Source of the DNA: Mycolicibacterium helvum
GTDB lineage: Bacteria > Actinomycetota > Actinomycetes > Mycobacteriales > Mycobacteriaceae
Length of the DNA: 64,000 nucleotides
Assembly: GCF_010731895.1 (NCBI RefSeq)
Contig: NZ_AP022596.1
Coordinates: 2,108,001-2,172,000, forward strand
Direction: 5' to 3'
Shown: positions 51,398-60,779 of the stretch, one piece after another
Layout: the number at the start of each line of letters is the position of its first letter
Position numbering within the stretch: position 1 is the stretch's first letter
The notes under the pieces: model-generated
Databases searched by the model: none
Told to the model about the DNA's origin: nothing
The model's input: only the letters and a program-made list of their open reading frames with translations
Position numbers and translations under genes: made by a program

Positions 51398-51717
51398 TTA
51401 TCGGCCCCGGCCTTCTGGTCGGTCTTCTTCTTGCCCTTGAACATTCCGAGCATGCGGTCGGTCACCAGGAAGCCACCGATGACGTTCAGCGTGCCGAACA
51501 CCAGCGCGACGAACGCGATGATCCGCACCCCCCAGTTGGCGTCGGCGGGCAGGTCGCCCAGCACCAGCAGCGCACCCAGCACCACAATGCCGTGGATGGC
51601 ATTGGTGCCCGACATCAGCGGAGTGTGAAGCGTGTTGGGCACTTTGGAGATGACGGCGAATCCGACGAACCCGGCCAGCACCAGGATCGCCAGATTACCC
51701 AGCAGTTGTTCGTACAT
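51394..51717 (-). CDS. pntAb: NAD(P) transhydrogenase subunit alpha part 2 PntAb
   Basis: The 107-residue membrane domain (dII, alpha side) has three helices: LLGNLAILVLAGFVGFAVIS, NAIHGIVVLGALLVLG and IIAFVALVFGTLNVIGGFLVTDRMLGMF. The split alpha subunit is usual in actinobacteria. It starts directly after the pntAa stop with no gap. Confidence 0.95.
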   Translation of the reverse strand: MYEQLLGNLAILVLAGFVGFAVISKVPNTLHTPLMSGTNAIHGIVVLGALLVLGDLPADANWGVRIIAFVALVFGTLNVIGGFLVTDRMLGMFKGKKKTDQKAGADK

Positions 51718-52836
51718 TTACGCCTCTTCGCTTGATGGCTTCGCCGCCGGTGCGGCTTCGCGAGTCACGCAGGAGGCCGCGACGACCTCGTCGGAGAAGT
51801 CGGGCGCCAGCGCACCGTCGGTGATCAGAAGTTCCAGCAGCGAGGTCAGGTTCTTGCTGTACAGCTCGCTGGCATGCTCGGGCATGGTGGCCGGCAGGTT
51901 CAACGGCGAGGCGATGGTCACCCCGTGGCGGACGACCGTGCGGCCCGGCTCGGTCAGCTCGCAGTTGCCGCCGGTCTCACCGGCCAGGTCGACGACGACG
52001 CTGCCGGGTTTCATGCCCTGCACCGCGGCGGCGGTCACCAGTCGCGGCGCCGGACGCCCGGGCACCAGCGCGGTCGTGATGACCACGTCGAAGCCACCGA
52101 TGGCGGTCTCCAACGCCTTCTGCTGCTGGGCCCGCTCCTCTTCAGTGAGCTCCCGGGCATAGCCGCCCTCACCAGCAGCATCGATACCAAGATCCAGCCA
52201 CTGCGCGCCCACCGAGCGGACCTGATCGGCCACCTCGGGGCGAACGTCGTACCCGGTGGTGCGCGCGCCCAGGCGCTTGGCCGTGGCCAGCGCCTGCAGG
52301 CCTGCCACACCCACACCGAGGACCAGCAGGCTGGCCGGCTTCACTGTGCCCGCCGCGGTCGTCAGCATCGGGAAGAAGCGGGTCGACTCGCTGGCAGCCA
52401 GCACGACCGCCTTGTAGCCCGCCACGTTGGCTTGCGAGGACAACGCGTCCATCACCTGGGCGCGGGAGATCCGCGGAATCGCCTCCACCGCGAAGGCCTG
52501 CACTCCGCCCTGCTTCAGCGCAGCGATCTGGTTGTCGGCATTGCGGGGAGCCAGAAAGCCGATCAGGGTCTGGCCAGACCGTAGCCGGGCGACCTCCTCG
52601 GCGGTGGGCGGCGCAACCTTGACCACCACATCGGCGGACCAGGCGTCACCGATCGTTGCACCGGCATCGGTATAGAGCTCGTCGGGCAACAGCGCCCGCT
52701 CTCCCGCGCCGGACTGCACCAGTACCGCGACACCGCTGTTAACAAGTGTCGACACCGCCTTGGGCACCAGCGCTACCCGGCGCTCGTCGGCGCCGGACTC
52801 AGCGACGACGCCAACAGTCGTCTTCGTTTCAGTCAT
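51718..52836 (-). CDS. pntAa: NAD(P) transhydrogenase subunit alpha part 1 PntAa
   Basis: The 372-residue soluble NAD(H)-binding domain I resembles alanine dehydrogenase. Motifs are ESGADERRVALVPKAV, LIGFLAPRN, LVLGVGVAGLQALATAKRLGA (Rossmann GxGxxG), QYDV-equivalent GYDVRPEV and GSVVVDLAGETGGN. It heads the pntAa-pntAb-pntB operon. No specific operator was seen in the 146-bp upstream region. Confidence 0.96.
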   Translation of the reverse strand: MTETKTTVGVVAESGADERRVALVPKAVSTLVNSGVAVLVQSGAGERALLPDELYTDAGATIGDAWSADVVVKVAPPTAEEVARLRSGQTLIGFLAPRNADNQIAALKQGGVQAFAVEAIPRISRAQVMDALSSQANVAGYKAVVLAASESTRFFPMLTTAAGTVKPASLLVLGVGVAGLQALATAKRLGARTTGYDVRPEVADQVRSVGAQWLDLGIDAAGEGGYARELTEEERAQQQKALETAIGGFDVVITTALVPGRPAPRLVTAAAVQGMKPGSVVVDLAGETGGNCELTEPGRTVVRHGVTIASPLNLPATMPEHASELYSKNLTSLLELLITDGALAPDFSDEVVAASCVTREAAPAAKPSSEEA

Positions 52837-52952
52837 GACCCCTGCGTCTGCTTCCTAGCGTGGATTTCGCCGGGGAAGGCCCCTGCGCTCGTGACACCCT
52901 AACCACATTGGCTGGTATCTCCCCAAGCCAAAACGGCCCGCATCGATACAGT

Positions 52953-52968
52953 TCCCCCATCTGGGGGA
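52953..52968. repeat. Short palindrome TCCCCCA-TC-TGGGGGA
   Basis: A perfect 7-bp inverted repeat with a two-base centre lies 14 bp after the histidine kinase stop and 116 bp before pntAa. It could be a weak terminator of the kinase transcript or an operator for pnt. The short loop favours protein binding. Confidence 0.35.
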
Positions 52969-52982
52969 GTGACCTTCGTCGT

Positions 52983-54179
52983 TTACAGCTCGGTATCCGG
53001 CACGGTCACGATCGCTGTCGTGCCCCCACCGGGGGTCTCCACCAACGCGACCGAACCGCCCATCGCTTCGACGCCGACCAGCAGCGACGACAACCCGATG
53101 TGACCCTCTGCCACCTTCTGGTCCAGCACCGCGGGGTCGAATCCGACGCCGTTGTCAACCACTCGCAGCACCAGCGAACCCGGCACCGGGTCGAGCTCAA
53201 CCCGCAGCCGGGTCGCACGAGAATGCTTGTGCGCGTTGGCAAGTAGCTCGCGTGCGGCGCGGTAGAGCAGGGCCTGCGATGGCGGTTTACCGACCTCCTC
53301 GACAGCACAGTCGATCGTCACGCCCCAGCGCCGTTCGTACTGGCCGACCAGCTCGCGCAGCGCGGCGCCGAGGCCCACCTGCGCCAGCACCTGGGGATGC
53401 AGCGTGGAGACCGCGCTGCGCAGCTGGTTGATGGCGTCCTGCAGCGCCGCATCCACCCGCTCGAAGCCGGTCTCGGAGGGCTGGTCGCGCAGATCCTCCA
53501 GGTCCAGCCGGGCGGCCAACAGGTTCTGCAAAGGCCCGTCATGCAGTTGTTCGGACAGCTGCCGGTTGTTGCGTTCATCGGCCTGCATCGACTCCGAGAC
53601 CAGCCTGCGCCGCACCTCGAGAAGTGAGCGCACTCGGGCCCGCCGGCGGGCCAGCACCAAGCACAGCGCCGTGGTGGCCAGCGCCAGCCAGGCCAAGCAG
53701 CCGACCTGGACGTAGACGATATTGGGCAGGCCCATCGTGTCGTCGCGCTTGGAATAGAGGATCCACGCTCCCAGATATCCGACCGCCGTGCTGGCACCGA
53801 TCACGGCGGTGATCTCGGGCCGGTCCAGAAACGCAACCGTGATGGGGATCAGAAAGAAGATCGGCAGCAGCCAGCTCGTCGCGCCCCCGGAAGCGACGCA
53901 CATCGCCAGCACCGCCACCACGTCGATAGCCGTTGAGGCCCAGCCGAACCACCACTGCAGCGGCCGGCGTAACACCACGGCCAGCCAGACCGCGGCGGTG
54001 ACGGTGTACACGATCAGCACCGACCAATACACCGCGGGCAGCCAATGATCGACGCCCTCGATCCACACCAGCAACGCGATCAGGACGATCAGCGGTAGCC
54101 GCAAGACCGCCGCGACGCGGACCGGCTCGGTGCCCAGGTGATCGGCCGCGCGCGCCAGCGGGGCCGGCAGGTTACTCAA
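52983..54179 (-). CDS. Sensor histidine kinase, NarL-partner (HisKA_3) type
   Basis: The 398-residue kinase has five or six N-terminal membrane helices (residues 25-175). The phosphoacceptor region SEQLHDGPLQNLLAARLDLEDL has His near 213. The HATPase domain has ELLANAHKHSRATRL (N box), VDNGVGFDP (G1) and GHIGLSSLLVGVEAMGG (G2). Translation probably starts at TTG 54179, which overlaps the regulator stop (CTTGAGTAA), so kinase output is coupled to the regulator. The longer ORF to 54299 is antisense-like read-through of the regulator gene. The signal sensed is unknown. Confidence 0.9.
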   Translation of the reverse strand: MSNLPAPLARAADHLGTEPVRVAAVLRLPLIVLIALLVWIEGVDHWLPAVYWSVLIVYTVTAAVWLAVVLRRPLQWWFGWASTAIDVVAVLAMCVASGGATSWLLPIFFLIPITVAFLDRPEITAVIGASTAVGYLGAWILYSKRDDTMGLPNIVYVQVGCLAWLALATTALCLVLARRRARVRSLLEVRRRLVSESMQADERNNRQLSEQLHDGPLQNLLAARLDLEDLRDQPSETGFERVDAALQDAINQLRSAVSTLHPQVLAQVGLGAALRELVGQYERRWGVTIDCAVEEVGKPPSQALLYRAARELLANAHKHSRATRLRVELDPVPGSLVLRVVDNGVGFDPAVLDQKVAEGHIGLSSLLVGVEAMGGSVALVETPGGGTTAIVTVPDTEL

Positions 54180-54816
54180 GCAGGCCCCGACGCATGGCTT
54201 CGGCGACCGCAGCGGCCCGATCACCCACGCCGAGCTTCTCGTAGAGCCGCTGCACATGGGTCTTGACCGTCGAAGGGGCCAGGAACAGCGCCTCGGCAAT
54301 CGACGGGATGCTGCGTCCCCCCGCGATCATGCTGAGCACCTCGCGTTCCCGCGAGCTCAGCGAGGGTCCCGACGGCTCGGCGCGGCGCCGGATCTCGACG
54401 GCCAGCCCCGAGGCCAGCCGCGGCGCGAGTACATCGCGGCCCTTCGCGCAGTCCAGGACCGCGTTGACGATCTCGGCTCGGGTGGAGTCCTTGGGTAAAT
54501 AGCCCGCCGCCCCCTGCTGGAGCGCGTGATAGACGATCTCGGCGTCGTCGTGTGCGGAGACCAACAGCACCCTGGTCGACAGCTCGTCGCGCCGTACCGC
54601 AGCGGCTACCTCGGCGCCGTCCATGCCAGGCATCCGGTAGTCCAGCAGTGCGACGTCGGGGCTGTGTTCCTTGATCAGCGCCAGTGCCGACGCGCCATCC
54701 TCGGCTTCGGCGACAACCTCGACCTCGCCGCTGCCGGACAGGGCCCGAACCAGACCGTCTCGGAAGAGCGGGTGGTCGTCACCGACGATGACGCGCACCT
54801 TTCGGTTATCGGGCAT
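54172..54816 (-). CDS. NarL/FixJ-family response regulator
   Basis: The 214-residue regulator has a receiver domain with acidic pair D13/D14, phosphoacceptor D59 (LLDYRMPGMDG), a switch Ser (VLLVSAHDD) and Lys (GYLPKDSTR). The LuxR-type helix-turn-helix is at about 150-212 (LSSREREVLSMIAGGRSIPSIAEALFLAPSTVKTHVQRL). ATG 54816 has GGAAAG eight bases upstream; ATG 54834 is possible. It is divergent from two tiny secreted-protein genes, which are its most likely targets. Confidence 0.93.
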   Translation of the reverse strand: MPDNRKVRVIVGDDHPLFRDGLVRALSGSGEVEVVAEAEDGASALALIKEHSPDVALLDYRMPGMDGAEVAAAVRRDELSTRVLLVSAHDDAEIVYHALQQGAAGYLPKDSTRAEIVNAVLDCAKGRDVLAPRLASGLAVEIRRRAEPSGPSLSSREREVLSMIAGGRSIPSIAEALFLAPSTVKTHVQRLYEKLGVGDRAAAVAEAMRRGLLE

Positions 54817-54903
54817 ACCAGCAGCTTTCCACATTGGGTCCACCGATCGGGGGACAACCAGTTCATCCCTACCCACGTCCCATCGGCGGACAGACAGGGC
54901 AGC

Positions 54904-54952
54904 GCGTGCGGGCAATAGTCATTGCATAGCCGAAAACAATCGGCCCGCACGC
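54904..54952 (+). promoter_or_regulatory. Long inverted repeat in the leader of the small secreted-protein gene
   Basis: GCGTGCGGGC (54904-54913) and GCCCGCACGC (54943-54952) form a perfect 10-bp stem around 29 bases. ATTG/CAAT nests inside. GCAATAG is repeated at 54912-54918 and 54951-54957. It ends just before the Shine-Dalgarno (AGGGAG), so it may act as an RNA leader or as a DNA site for the divergent response regulator. Confidence 0.5.
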
Positions 54953-54967
54953 AATAGGGAGACGGAC

Positions 54968-55138
54968 ATGGACCGCACATTCACTCGCCGCTTCACCACC
55001 GCTCTGGCCGGACCCACCCTGGCGGTGGGCGTGCTGGCCGGCACTCTCGTCGTCGCCACCCCCGCCGCGGCCGACACGATGGGCCTGAGCATGACGGCAC
55101 CGGACTCCCCCGCTGCCTTGATCCCCGTGACCCTCTGA
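54968..55138 (+). CDS. Small secreted protein (56 residues)
   Basis: MDRTFTRRFTTALAGPTL begins a signal peptide with hydrophobic core AVGVLAGTLVVATPAAA and likely cleavage at AAA|DT. The mature peptide is only about 21 residues, DTMGLSMTAPDSPAALIPVT plus one, with no charge cluster. An AGGGAG Shine-Dalgarno precedes the ATG. No family is recognised. It is divergent from the response regulator and 19 bases before a second tiny exported protein, so all four genes may form a functional unit. Confidence 0.65.
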   Translation: MDRTFTRRFTTALAGPTLAVGVLAGTLVVATPAAADTMGLSMTAPDSPAALIPVTL

Positions 55139-55157
55139 CGCGGACGGCAGCCCCGAC

Positions 55158-55367
55158 ATGAACGGCACCCCGGCAACCCGACTCATAGCGCTCCACGTCG
55201 CAGCGGTCGCCACGATCGGCATCGTCGCGGCGTCGGTCATGTCGAACTTCAGCGGCTCGCAGTCCTCCGACGTCGCCGACTACGGGTCGAGCATCACCGC
55301 ACAGATCGGCATGGCCCACGCGCAACACCAGGGCGTGTCACACCAGCACAACGGCGGCCATCAATAA
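55158..55367 (+). CDS. Small exported His-rich protein (69 residues)
   Basis: The N-terminus LIALHVAAVATIGIVAASVMS is a signal peptide or membrane anchor. The mature region is polar (SNFSGSQSSDVADYGSS) and ends with a histidine-rich tail, AHAQHQGVSHQHNGGHQ, with five His. The tail could bind metal such as Zn, Cu or Ni; this is an inference. It follows the other secreted gene by 19 bases and precedes a strong hairpin at 55471. No family recognised. Confidence 0.6.
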   Translation: MNGTPATRLIALHVAAVATIGIVAASVMSNFSGSQSSDVADYGSSITAQIGMAHAQHQGVSHQHNGGHQ

Positions 55368-55470
55368 CCCATCACCACAATCCCGCGCAGAACCGCACAT
55401 GGGCACTCACCTTCACGCGTTCTCGGGAGTTCGGAGGTCTATTGATCGATGACCCTTTCTCCACATGCCT

Positions 55471-55507
55471 ACGAGGCCCTCCCTATGGTCATAAGGGAGG
55501 GCCTCGT
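55471..55507. terminator. Strong 14-bp-stem hairpin
   Basis: ACGAGGCCCTCCCT (55471-55484) pairs perfectly with AGGGAGGGCCTCGT (55494-55507) around a 9-base loop. It lies 103 bp after the His-rich gene and 32 bp before fadE2. It is probably the terminator of the small-protein operon, though it has no T-run. Its closeness to fadE2 also allows a promoter-insulating role. Confidence 0.65.
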
Positions 55508-55539
55508 CGTGGTGTTAACGGGTGTCATATCGTGGCGGC

Positions 55540-56769
55540 ATGGATTTCGCCATGTCTGCCAAGGGTGCTGACTACCACAAACGCCTCTCCGAGTTCATGG
55601 TCGAACACGTCTTCCCGGCTGAGAAGTCCTACGACGAGTACCGGGCCGCGGCCGGACCGAACGACTTCACCGTGCCGCCAGTGGTCGAGGAATTGAAGGC
55701 GCTGGCCCGCGGCCAAGGACTGTGGAACCTCTTCCTGCCGGCCGAGTCGGGTTTGACCAACCTGGAGTACGCGCCGCTGGCCGAGCTGACCGGTTGGAGC
55801 ACCGAGATCGCGCCCGAGGCCATCAACTGCGCGGCGCCGGACACCGGCAACATGGAAACCCTGCACCTGTTCGCGACCGAAGAGCAGCGCAAGCAGTGGC
55901 TGGAGCCCCTGCTCGCCGGCGAGATCCGCAGCGCCTTCTCGATGACCGAACCCGCGGTGGCCTCCAGCGACGCACGCAACATCGCGACGTCGATCGTGCG
56001 CGACGGCGACGACTACATCATCAACGGCCACAAGTGGTGGACCTCGGGCGCCAACGATCCGCGCTGCAAGATCCTGATCGTCATGGGCCGCACCAACCCT
56101 GACGCCGCGTCCCATCAGCAGCAGTCGATGATCCTGGTGCCCACCGATACCCCCGGGGTCAACATCAAGCGCTCAACGTCGGTGTTCGGCTGGCAGGACC
56201 AGCACGGCCACGCCGAGGTGATCTTCGACAACGTGCGCGTACCCGCGTCGAACCTGCTGGCCGAAGAGGGGATGGGCTTCGCCATCGCCCAGGCCCGGCT
56301 GGGGCCGGGCCGGATTCACCACTGTATGCGCGCGATCGGCGTGGCCGAGCGGGCGCTGGCGTTGCTGACCGAGCGCGCCCGCACCCGCATCGCGTTCGGC
56401 AAGCCATTGGCCGAACAGGGCGTGGTACAGCAGCAGATCGCCTTGTCCCGCAACGAGATCGACCAGGCCCGCCTGCTGTGCGAGAAGGCCGCGTGGACCA
56501 TCGACCAGCACGGCAACAAAGAAGCCCGCGACTTAGTCGCCCAGATCAAGGCCGTCGCGCCACAGATGGCCTGCAACGTCATCGACCGCGCCATCCAGGT
56601 ACACGGTGGTGGCGGTGTCAGCGACGACTTCCCGCTGGCCCGGATGTACGGCTGGCAGCGCGCCATGAGGATCTTCGACGGACCCGACGAGGTTCATATG
56701 CGCAGCATCGCCCGCGCTGAAATCGGCCGGGAGAAAAGCGCTTTCGCGGCGGCGGTGACCAGAGCGTGA
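55540..56769 (+). CDS. fadE2: Acyl-CoA dehydrogenase FadE2
   Basis: The 409-residue FAD enzyme has the acyl-CoA dehydrogenase layout. FAD/substrate motifs are FSMTEPAVASSDARNI, HKWWTSGANDPRC and VHGGGGVSDDFPLARMYGWQRAMRIFDGPDEVH. A long N-terminal helical domain places it with the ACAD10/11-like group. It oxidises acyl-CoAs in the cytoplasm; chain specificity unknown. ATG 55540 lies six bases after TATCGT (55528-55533), so the message is probably leaderless. Its stop overlaps the phosphatase start (GTGA), as in the Rv0154c-Rv0153c pair. Confidence 0.95.
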   Translation: MDFAMSAKGADYHKRLSEFMVEHVFPAEKSYDEYRAAAGPNDFTVPPVVEELKALARGQGLWNLFLPAESGLTNLEYAPLAELTGWSTEIAPEAINCAAPDTGNMETLHLFATEEQRKQWLEPLLAGEIRSAFSMTEPAVASSDARNIATSIVRDGDDYIINGHKWWTSGANDPRCKILIVMGRTNPDAASHQQQSMILVPTDTPGVNIKRSTSVFGWQDQHGHAEVIFDNVRVPASNLLAEEGMGFAIAQARLGPGRIHHCMRAIGVAERALALLTERARTRIAFGKPLAEQGVVQQQIALSRNEIDQARLLCEKAAWTIDQHGNKEARDLVAQIKAVAPQMACNVIDRAIQVHGGGGVSDDFPLARMYGWQRAMRIFDGPDEVHMRSIARAEIGREKSAFAAAVTRA

Positions 56770-57560
56770 ACAACGGCCAGCTCTCGGGCGCGTGGAACTT
56801 CCGCGATATCGCCGCGACCACCGGGCTGCGTCCCGGCCGGTTCTTCAGGTCCAGTGAGCTCAGCCGGCTCGACGATGGCGGCCGCGAGGTCTTCCGTGCG
56901 CTCGGCATCACCGACGTCGCCGACCTGCGTTCGCCGCAGGAGGTGGAACGCCGTGGGGCCGGGGCAGTTCCAGACGGGGTCGCGATCCATCTGCTGCCGT
57001 TCCCGGATCTGTCGAACACGACCGCCGAGGCGCCGCACGAGACCAGCTGGCAGAAGATGATGACCGACCAGACCGCCGAAGACGATATCGAGGCAGCGGC
57101 GGAACGGTTCATGACCGAGGAGTACCAGAAGTTCCCGGTGCTCGGTGGCGCGCAACGTGCTGTGCAGCAAGTGTTTTCACTATTGGGTGCGGGACGCCCG
57201 GTGATCACGCACTGCTTCGCCGGCAAGGATCGCACCGGGTTCACGGTGGCGGTGGTGCTGGAGGCGATCGGGATAAGGAACGACGCCGTGCTCACCGATT
57301 TCCTGCGCAGCAACGACGCCATCGACTCGTTGCGCGAACGCATCATGGAATCGGTGATCGACCATGCTGGAGAGACACCCGAGATCACCACCTTCGCCGA
57401 GGCGCGCCTGACCAACGGAGTGCTGGGCGTGCGGGAGGAATACCTGGCGACGGCACGGCGCACCATCGACGAGCACTACGGCAACCTGGACGGCTTCCTG
57501 CGGGTGTGCGGCGTGAGCGCCGAGGATGTCGCGCGGGCTCGCACCGAGCTACTGGGCTAG
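56766..57560 (+). CDS. ptpB: PtpB-type tyrosine/lipid phosphatase
   Basis: The 264-residue phosphatase has P-loop HCFAGKDRTG: nucleophile C150, and K154 and D155 as in the triple-specificity (pTyr, pSer/Thr, phosphoinositide) PtpB group. The N-terminal NFRDIAATTGLRPGRFFRSSEL motif is typical of the family. In M. tuberculosis PtpB is secreted without a classical signal peptide, and none is visible here either. It is translationally coupled to fadE2. Its role in a presumably environmental species is unclear. Confidence 0.95.
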   Translation: MNNGQLSGAWNFRDIAATTGLRPGRFFRSSELSRLDDGGREVFRALGITDVADLRSPQEVERRGAGAVPDGVAIHLLPFPDLSNTTAEAPHETSWQKMMTDQTAEDDIEAAAERFMTEEYQKFPVLGGAQRAVQQVFSLLGAGRPVITHCFAGKDRTGFTVAVVLEAIGIRNDAVLTDFLRSNDAIDSLRERIMESVIDHAGETPEITTFAEARLTNGVLGVREEYLATARRTIDEHYGNLDGFLRVCGVSAEDVARARTELLG

Positions 57561-58034
57561 CAGCAAACCGGCCACCCACACCGCGGTGGCGATGAGCCCG
57601 CCCGCCAGCTCGACGCCCACTGACAAGGCGACGGCCTTGAGCGCGTGCGCGGTGGCGACCCAGGCGCGCCGCTGATTGCGGCGCGCGGCGAGCTCGGCGA
57701 GGTACACCCCGAGCACGAATCCGAGCAGCAGGCCGACAATCGGCACGACGAAGAACCCGACAACGCCAAGGATCGCGCCCGCCGCGAGCGTCCACCTGCC
57801 GACCTCTGCCGCCCGCATCCGCCGGGCCGGCCACAGATACTTGATCAGCAGACTGGCCCCGAGCACCACCGTGACCACCCCGAGCACCACCCAAGACACC
57901 ACGGTGTGTTCGACGGCAGCCCACACCGCGATGGCGGCATAGACCAGCAGGGTGCCCGGCAGCAGCGGGACGATGACGCCCACCAGTCCAATGGCGATCG
58001 CCAGCCCGACGAGGACGATGCCGCCGATACTCAC
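57549..58034 (-). CDS. DUF456 membrane protein
   Basis: The 161-residue protein has three or four membrane helices: IVLVGLAIAIGLVGVIVPLLPG, then VVSWVVLGVVTVVLGASLLIKYL, then ILGVVGFFVVPIVGLLLGFVLGVYLAEL. DUF456 motifs (GVIVPLLPGTLLV) are clear. Its 3' end overlaps the convergent ptpB by 12 bases. Function unknown. Confidence 0.9.
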   Translation of the reverse strand: MSIGGIVLVGLAIAIGLVGVIVPLLPGTLLVYAAIAVWAAVEHTVVSWVVLGVVTVVLGASLLIKYLWPARRMRAAEVGRWTLAAGAILGVVGFFVVPIVGLLLGFVLGVYLAELAARRNQRRAWVATAHALKAVALSVGVELAGGLIATAVWVAGLLLAQ

Positions 58035-58043
58035 CCGTCGAAT

Positions 58044-58736
58044 CTAGAGCTTGTCGGCCAGGTCCAGGAGGTCCGTTGCCGTCACATCGAACTCGTCGGG
58101 CTCGATCATCGCCCGATCACGCCCGGGGCCGTACTCCATCGGCCGGTCGACGTAGGCGGTGCGCAACCCGGCATCGCGGGCGGCTCGCAAATCGCTGGGG
58201 TGCGCCGCGACCAACATGAGCTCATCGGGCGCCACATCCAGGATCTGCGCGCAGCCCAGGTAGGCCTCCCGATCGGGTTTGTAGTGGCCGAAGATCTCGG
58301 CGGACAGCACGCAGTCCCAGGGCAGACCCGCGCGCTTGGCCATATCGGTCAGCAGCGACACGTTGCCGTTCGACAGCGTGGTGATGGTGTATCGCTCCTT
58401 GAGCCGCTGCAGCCCGGCGACGCTGTCGGGCCAGGGGGCCAGCCGATGCCACGCACGGTTCAGATGATCGACGTCGGCGTCGGCCGCCTCGATGGCGGCA
58501 TCACGGAGTAACCCGTCAAGGATCCTGCGGTGCAGATCGTCAAGCCGCGTCCACGGCAGCTCGCCGCGGCGGACCAGATCCATCGCCGGAACGTAACCGG
58601 CCCGCCAGCCATCGGCGAATTTCGCCCAATCACGTTGCACGCCTTGGCGGATCCCGAACTCCTGGAGTTCAGCGATGAGGCTCGCGCGCCAGTCGACGAC
58701 AGTGCCGAACACGTCGAAGGCCAGCACGCGAACCAC
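58044..58736 (-). CDS. HAD-superfamily hydrolase, haloacid dehalogenase type II
   Basis: The 230-residue HAD enzyme has nucleophile Asp in LAFDVFGTVVDW (motif I, D8). Motif II is TTLSNGN, the motif III Lys is in GHYKPDREAY, and the motif IV region is MLVAAHPSDLRAARDAGLRTA. The FGTVVDW and SNGN motifs match L-2-haloacid dehalogenases, though many such genes hydrolyse phosphates instead. It is 18 bases downstream of the SDR gene's stop and probably co-transcribed with it. Confidence 0.92.
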   Translation of the reverse strand: MVRVLAFDVFGTVVDWRASLIAELQEFGIRQGVQRDWAKFADGWRAGYVPAMDLVRRGELPWTRLDDLHRRILDGLLRDAAIEAADADVDHLNRAWHRLAPWPDSVAGLQRLKERYTITTLSNGNVSLLTDMAKRAGLPWDCVLSAEIFGHYKPDREAYLGCAQILDVAPDELMLVAAHPSDLRAARDAGLRTAYVDRPMEYGPGRDRAMIEPDEFDVTATDLLDLADKL

Positions 58737-58754
58737 TACGCCTCCAGGATGAGA

Positions 58755-59618
58755 TCAGCCGAGCTTGAAGGTGGCGTGCTCGGCAGACGACAGATCGTCG
58801 ATCTGCGACCACTGCGACGCGATGTCTTCGACGGTCGGCACATGGTCGAAGGTGACACCCTCATTCTGGAACAGCGCAGTGCGCTGCACCTTGCCGCCGC
58901 CGACGATGAACACCGATGCCGAGTCCGGCACTTCCTCGGTGCACAGGTACGACACGACGGGGGCGACGTACTCGGGCGTGAGCTTCTTGAACACCTCGGG
59001 CGGAAGGATGTCCTCGGTCATCCGGGTGGCGGCGATCGGGGCCACCGCGTTGGCCTTGATGTTGTACTTGGCGCCTTCCTGGGCCAGCGTGTTGATCAGG
59101 CCGACCAGACCGAGCTTGGCGGCGCCGTAGTTGGCCTGCCCGAAGTTGCCGAACAGGCCGCTGGTGGAGGTGGCGACCACGATGCGGCCGAAGCTCTGCT
59201 CGCGGAAGTGCGGCCACGCGGCGCGGATGACGTTGTAGCCGCCGTATAGGTGCACCTTGAGAACGGAGTCCCAGTTCTCGAACGACATCTTGTGGAAGGT
59301 GCCGTCGCGCAGGATGCCCGCGTTGCTGACCACGCCGTCGACCTTGCCGAACTCGTCGATCGCAGTCTTGATGATGTTCTCGGCGCCCTCGGACTCGGCG
59401 ACCGAGTCGTAATTGGCGACGGCCCGACCGCCGGCGTCCTTGATCTCCTGAACCACCTGGTCGGCCATCGAATGGCCGGCGCCGGTGCCGTCGCGCGCAC
59501 CACCGAGGTCGTTGACCACAACACTGGCGCCTTCGCGGGCCAGGGTCAGGGCGTATTCACGGCCCAGACCACCGCCGGCACCGGTGACGACGACTACTCG
59601 ATCCACAACTCCGGGCAT
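58755..59618 (-). CDS. Short-chain dehydrogenase (Rv0148-like, MFE-2-type)
   Basis: The 287-residue SDR resembles the dehydrogenase domain of peroxisomal multifunctional enzyme 2: VVVTGAGGGLGREYALTLAREGASVVVNDLGG, SNAGILRDGTFHKM, STSGLFGNFGQANYGAAK with the catalytic Tyr and Lys. It likely acts as a 3-hydroxyacyl-CoA dehydrogenase. ATG 59618 follows a GAAAGGAAG Shine-Dalgarno. Position and strand match Rv0148. Confidence 0.94.
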   Translation of the reverse strand: MPGVVDRVVVVTGAGGGLGREYALTLAREGASVVVNDLGGARDGTGAGHSMADQVVQEIKDAGGRAVANYDSVAESEGAENIIKTAIDEFGKVDGVVSNAGILRDGTFHKMSFENWDSVLKVHLYGGYNVIRAAWPHFREQSFGRIVVATSTSGLFGNFGQANYGAAKLGLVGLINTLAQEGAKYNIKANAVAPIAATRMTEDILPPEVFKKLTPEYVAPVVSYLCTEEVPDSASVFIVGGGKVQRTALFQNEGVTFDHVPTVEDIASQWSQIDDLSSAEHATFKLG

Positions 59619-59688
59619 GAGCTTCCTTTCTGACGGGACGTACTCCCTGTATACGTGGGCCGTCGGCGCTGCAGGCACCCGGGTGGCG

Positions 59689-60714
<1,026 letters not shown>

Positions 60715-60752
60715 TTATACGACGATGCTACCGAGGAACTTAGCCAGACTAT

Positions 60753-60772
60753 GTGACTGTGGCGCACGTCAC
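60753..60772. promoter_or_regulatory. Inverted repeat GTGAC-N10-GTCAC upstream of the methyltransferase
   Basis: Perfect 5-bp arms lie 128 bp before the methyltransferase start and just after the tetR stop. It is a weak candidate operator for the neighbouring TetR protein. Confidence 0.25.
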
Positions 60773-60779
60773 CGGACCG

